A stretch of 64,000 nucleotides of DNA, taken from NCBI RefSeq assembly GCF_039710355.1, contig NZ_JBDKWZ010000006.1:186001-250000 (forward strand), written 5' to 3'. Shown here piece after piece: positions 61,339 through 64,000 of this stretch (its first letter is position 1; every line of letters starts with the position of its first letter). The notes beneath the pieces are model-generated. The model saw only the letters and a program-made list of their open reading frames with translations, was not told where the DNA came from and made no database searches. Both the position numbers and the translations under genes were made by a program. This stretch comes from Rapidithrix thailandica (GTDB lineage Bacteria > Bacteroidota > Bacteroidia > Cytophagales > Flammeovirgaceae).

Positions 61339-62597
61339 TGGCAAAAAAACCTCAAACTCCTCACGAACTTTTGCCCCATCTCTTCCGGCAAGAATATTCC
61401 AAGATGACGGCTGTTTTATGCCGTTATTTTGGCTTGAAAAATATGGAGATTGCGGAAGATATTGCCAGTGACACCTTTTTAAAAGCTTCGGAACATTGGG
61501 CGCTGTACGGCATTCCCGAGCACCCGGCAGCCTGGCTTTACACCGTAGCCAAAAACAAAACAAAGGACTATTTTAAACACCGCTCCACATTTGACGACAA
61601 GGTCAAAGTGGAAATAGAGAAGCAAACACAGGACTTTCACCAGGAGCTTTCTTTTACCGAAGACATCATTTCCGACAGTCAGTTGGCGATGATTTTCAAT
61701 GTTTGTAATCCTTGCCTTTCCAAAGAAGCACAAATTTGTTTGGCCCTTCAAGTCCTTTGTGGCTTTAGCGTGGAGGAAATTGCAAATGCTTTTTTGAGTA
61801 ACAAAGAGACCATCAAAAAACGGCTGCAAAGAGCCCGGACCCATTTGCGTAAGGAAAATTTCCAAATCAAATCCTTAGACGAAACCTCCTTACAGTCAAG
61901 AGAACAGGTGGTTTTGAAAACCTTGTACCTGTTATTTAACGAAGGTTATCATTCCCAATCCAGCGACCGGGTGATCCGGAAAGACCTTTGCCTGGAAGCC
62001 ATCCGGCTAACCTTAACTCTGACCAAACATGCCGCCACCAACAGCCCCAAAGCCAATGCATTACTGGCCCTGATGTGTTTTCAAAGTTCGCGGTTTACCG
62101 CCCGGATCGACTCACTGGGGGAAACTATTCTGTACGACAATCAAGATCGAAACTTATGGAACCAGGAATTGATCGATAGAGGTAACTATTATTTAGTCAA
62201 TGCTTGTTCGGAAAATACTATTTCCAAATACCACCTGGAAGCCGGCATTGCCTACTGGCACACTACCCTCAAGGACGAGAATAAATGGCCGAATATTCTT
62301 CAATTATACAATCAACTTTTACAATTGGAATACTCCCCGGTTGTTGCGTTAAACAGGACCTTTGCTTTTGCTCAAGTGTATGGAAAAACGGCTGCCACAC
62401 AAGAAGCCGAAAAACTTGACTTGGACACGAACCCTTATTACCATGCATTATTGGGATACTTATACGAAACTCACAATATGCCTCTGGCCCTCCATCATTA
62501 TCAAAAAGCCATAGACCGAACGCACTCAAAGGCAGAAAAGAAAACCTTACAAAACAAAATGGAAAACTTGAAAAAAGAGAGTTCCGAACCTCATTAA
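61338..62597 (+). CDS. ECF42-type RNA polymerase sigma factor
   Basis: 419 residues from the ATG at 61338. The N-terminal sigma part has region 2 (DIASDTFLKASEHWALYG, HPAAWLYTVAKNKTKDYF) and region 4 (VEEIANAFLSNKETIKKRL). The long C-terminal extension (DUF6596 with LYLLFNEGYHSQSS, then TPR-like helices to residue 419) is the mark of ECF42. In this group the extension replaces a separate anti-sigma as the control element. It is coupled to the DGPF protein gene upstream. Confidence 0.93.
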   Translation: MAKKPQTPHELLPHLFRQEYSKMTAVLCRYFGLKNMEIAEDIASDTFLKASEHWALYGIPEHPAAWLYTVAKNKTKDYFKHRSTFDDKVKVEIEKQTQDFHQELSFTEDIISDSQLAMIFNVCNPCLSKEAQICLALQVLCGFSVEEIANAFLSNKETIKKRLQRARTHLRKENFQIKSLDETSLQSREQVVLKTLYLLFNEGYHSQSSDRVIRKDLCLEAIRLTLTLTKHAATNSPKANALLALMCFQSSRFTARIDSLGETILYDNQDRNLWNQELIDRGNYYLVNACSENTISKYHLEAGIAYWHTTLKDENKWPNILQLYNQLLQLEYSPVVALNRTFAFAQVYGKTAATQEAEKLDLDTNPYYHALLGYLYETHNMPLALHHYQKAIDRTHSKAEKKTLQNKMENLKKESSEPH

Positions 62598-62673
62598 AGA
62601 AAAGGGTACTTTTTCTGTTTGAAAGAGCTCTGGGAAGAAACTGTAACCCTTTAAAAAACTATTTTTAAAACGT

Positions 62674-63195
62674 ATGCAAACCACTGAAAGACTCATTCTG
62701 AAACAACCTGAACATGACGATATAGATCATTTTTTTGAAATCTATAGCGATCCCGAAACTAACTTGTTTAACCCTTTGGGTCCGGTGAGCGATAGAAAAA
62801 TTGCTGCACGTATATTGAATGCGATGATAGAGCACTGGGAAAAATACAAATTCGGAGCTTGGAAGATTATGGAGAAAAGTCAACCTGATGTGGTCATTGG
62901 TTTTGGAGGGCTGAATTATAGACTCTACAACGAAGAGTTGAAATTAAACCTCGGATTCCGGTTCGGGAAACAGGCCTGGGGAAAGGGCTATGCCACTGAG
63001 TTAGCCCGGAAAGCCATTGCTTTTGGATTTAATGAATTCAACAAAAAAGCAATTTACGGCTTGGTCAGACCTAAAAATGCAGCTTCGATCAACGTCTTGG
63101 AAAAATGCGGATTGACTCCCGTAGCAGAACTCGATGATGTGCCTGGCGAGGAAAAAAGCTTGATCTATAAGATTGAAAATAAAACTATTCGCTAG
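62674..63195 (+). CDS. GNAT acetyltransferase
   Basis: 173 residues of the RimJ/RimL group: the N-terminal MQTTERLILKQPEHDDIDHF, then LGFRFGKQAWGKGYATELAR, where GKGYA is the acetyl-CoA loop, and IYGLVRPKNAASINVLEKCG. It lies 76 bp after the ECF42 gene in the same direction and might be co-transcribed, although the gap is large. Substrate unknown. Confidence 0.9.
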   Translation: MQTTERLILKQPEHDDIDHFFEIYSDPETNLFNPLGPVSDRKIAARILNAMIEHWEKYKFGAWKIMEKSQPDVVIGFGGLNYRLYNEELKLNLGFRFGKQAWGKGYATELARKAIAFGFNEFNKKAIYGLVRPKNAASINVLEKCGLTPVAELDDVPGEEKSLIYKIENKTIR

Positions 63196-63230
63196 AGGTT
63201 TACCCTTTTCGATCAAAGCCACATTAATGA

Positions 63231-63395
63231 GCAGCCGGCCCCAATAAAACAGCCCTCACGGATTTGATATCCTTGATGGAACAAGGAAAGCTAAAGGTAA
63301 TGATCGATAAGGTTTTACCGATGGAGGAGATCGTAGAAGCAAATAATATTATGGGGCAATCAAGGACCAGAGGGAAACTGATCATTAAAATTTAA
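63231..63395 (+). pseudogene. C-terminal remnant of a zinc-less alcohol dehydrogenase/quinone reductase gene
   Basis: 54 codons without a start: DLISLMEQGKLKVMIDKVLP, then MEEIVEANNIMGQSRTRGKL, and a stop at 63393-63395. This is the usual end of MDR-family NADPH:quinone-type oxidoreductases (the pattern is 'I..GKLKPVIDR.YPLEE..EA......GH..GK.VI.'). The rest of the gene, about 270 residues, is missing. A small hairpin (GTCAGAA/TTCTGAC, 63432-63451) follows. Confidence 0.7.
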
Positions 63396-63653
63396 TTTTT
63401 GCTTCCGTGATAGCTGAAAAGGCCACAGGGCGTCAGAAGATCAATTCTGACCAAAAAGAAAGATATGTATCACATGTGACATAAAGGGTATTCGGACGGC
63501 TCAAGGTTTCTAAAATCCACCAAATATAAGTATTAAAATACTTCATAAGGTATATTCATAAAAAACACAAATCAGCCCCACCAGAGCGAAATAAGATATT
63601 ATACAATCCAATCATGCTCTTACTTCAATCAATGGGACTGATGGGTTGCCGTC

Positions 63654-64000
63654 TTATTTCTCTCCCATTGCCAAGGTTATTTCATGCACTAAGGCCTCAA
63701 ACAGTTGCTCTGCAGAACGGTGTGTAAGGACGGATGAAGGTTGCCCCGACCAAAAGGCGACTAAATCCCACTGTTGTTTTTCAATAGCGGCCTTTCTTAA
63801 GGGTGCTAAGAATGTACTTTGGAGTGGGTAAGGAGCCAACCCTTTTTCACAATTTTCAAAATCATGGGATAAGGTATTGGCCATGGCCCTGGCCAGGCGT
63901 CCGGTAAAGACTTTTGTTAAGGCGGTTTGGAAAGGCTCCTTTGATTGCAACCGGTTTTTATGTTCTTGGGAAGCATTAGACTCGTCCGTAGCCAAAAATG
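63654..64000 (-). CDS. Nitronate monooxygenase, C-terminal part only (runs off the window)
   Basis: The visible part (about 115 residues) is the C-terminus of the 2-nitropropane dioxygenase/NMO family: FLATDESNASQEHKNRL-type start (the window edge lies in it), VFTGRLARAMANTL, APYPLQSTFLAPLR and FWSGQPSSVL. The FMN-binding barrel would lie to the right of the window. The enzyme oxidises alkyl nitronates to nitrite and a carbonyl. The stop is at 63654-63656. Confidence 0.85.
   Translation of the reverse strand, partial: FLATDESNASQEHKNRLQSKEPFQTALTKVFTGRLARAMANTLSHDFENCEKGLAPYPLQSTFLAPLRKAAIEKQQWDLVAFWSGQPSSVLTHRSAEQLFEALVHEITLAMGEK

Noticed and set aside
1..64000. Defence islands, prophage, integrated plasmid or secretion system
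   Set aside because: No restriction, toxin-antitoxin, phage structural, integrase, transposase or conjugation gene was found on either strand.

Overview
The window reads as chromosomal DNA of an aerobic, heterotrophic Bacteroidota, most likely of the Cytophagales/Cyclobacteriaceae type. Three things point there. Several promoters follow the Bacteroidota pattern (TTTG or TTG, about 20 nt, then TAnnTTTG). The primary sigma factor is the short form of about 290 residues without region 1.1. Lineage-typical families are present: DUF1080, a ThuA/sugar-dehydrogenase/cytochrome c fusion, DUF5690, DUF4349, DUF3108 and an NrtR-type sugar regulator. Aerobic life is suggested by oxygen-dependent HemF, phenylalanine hydroxylase and a c-type cytochrome domain. 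All taxonomy here is inference from gene content.

Layout. 1-2.5 kb: a truncated xylulokinase and a Nudix-fold sugar regulator, with a small gene remnant between them. 2.7-11.4 kb: surE, ahcY, a fused peptide/nickel-type ABC ATPase, and two secreted lipoproteins for periplasmic sugar oxidation and keto-sugar processing. 11.8-18.6 kb: a housekeeping block with two RpoD-type sigma factors, trigger factor, tRNA-Leu(UAG) and a bifunctional RelA/SpoT. 19-29 kb: a DUF4349 lipoprotein, moaA, a decayed ECF sigma locus, two secreted proteins, a CoA-type Nudix hydrolase, dprA, rsmA, pdxA and hemL. 29.4-44 kb: a TetR-like/ABC1-kinase pair, GtrA, a glucosaminidase, a serine hydrolase, hemF, a DUF3108 protein, yaaA, argH and an S9 peptidase. 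44-52.5 kb: an ECF sigma with an overlapping membrane partner, a cell-wall amidase, an LMW phosphatase, phenylalanine hydroxylase with a structured leader, a DUF5690 transporter and a DJ-1/PfpI lipoprotein. 52.5-64 kb: an accessory-looking region with two DinB-like proteins, three GNAT acetyltransferases, a YiiX/RidA cluster, an ECF42-type sigma with its DGPF partner, several broken genes, and the end of a nitronate monooxygenase gene.

The most notable structure is repetitive DNA. There is a tandem array of seven palindromic units of about 109 bp (53069-53829) whose first unit supplies the start codon of a DinB-like gene. There is a dispersed MITE-like family with inverted ends (five copies of 50-200 bp), a second dispersed repeat of 161 bp (two copies), and one 153-bp palindromic element. 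At least five coding remnants or frameshifted genes are visible (1358-1590, 21582-21869, 58386-59320, 59525-59847, 63231-63395). I see no CRISPR array, no intact transposase or integrase, no prophage and no dedicated defence system. The best candidates for something new are the repeat families, the paralogous primary sigma factor, the multidomain sugar-oxidation lipoprotein and the hairpin-rich leader upstream of phenylalanine hydroxylase.
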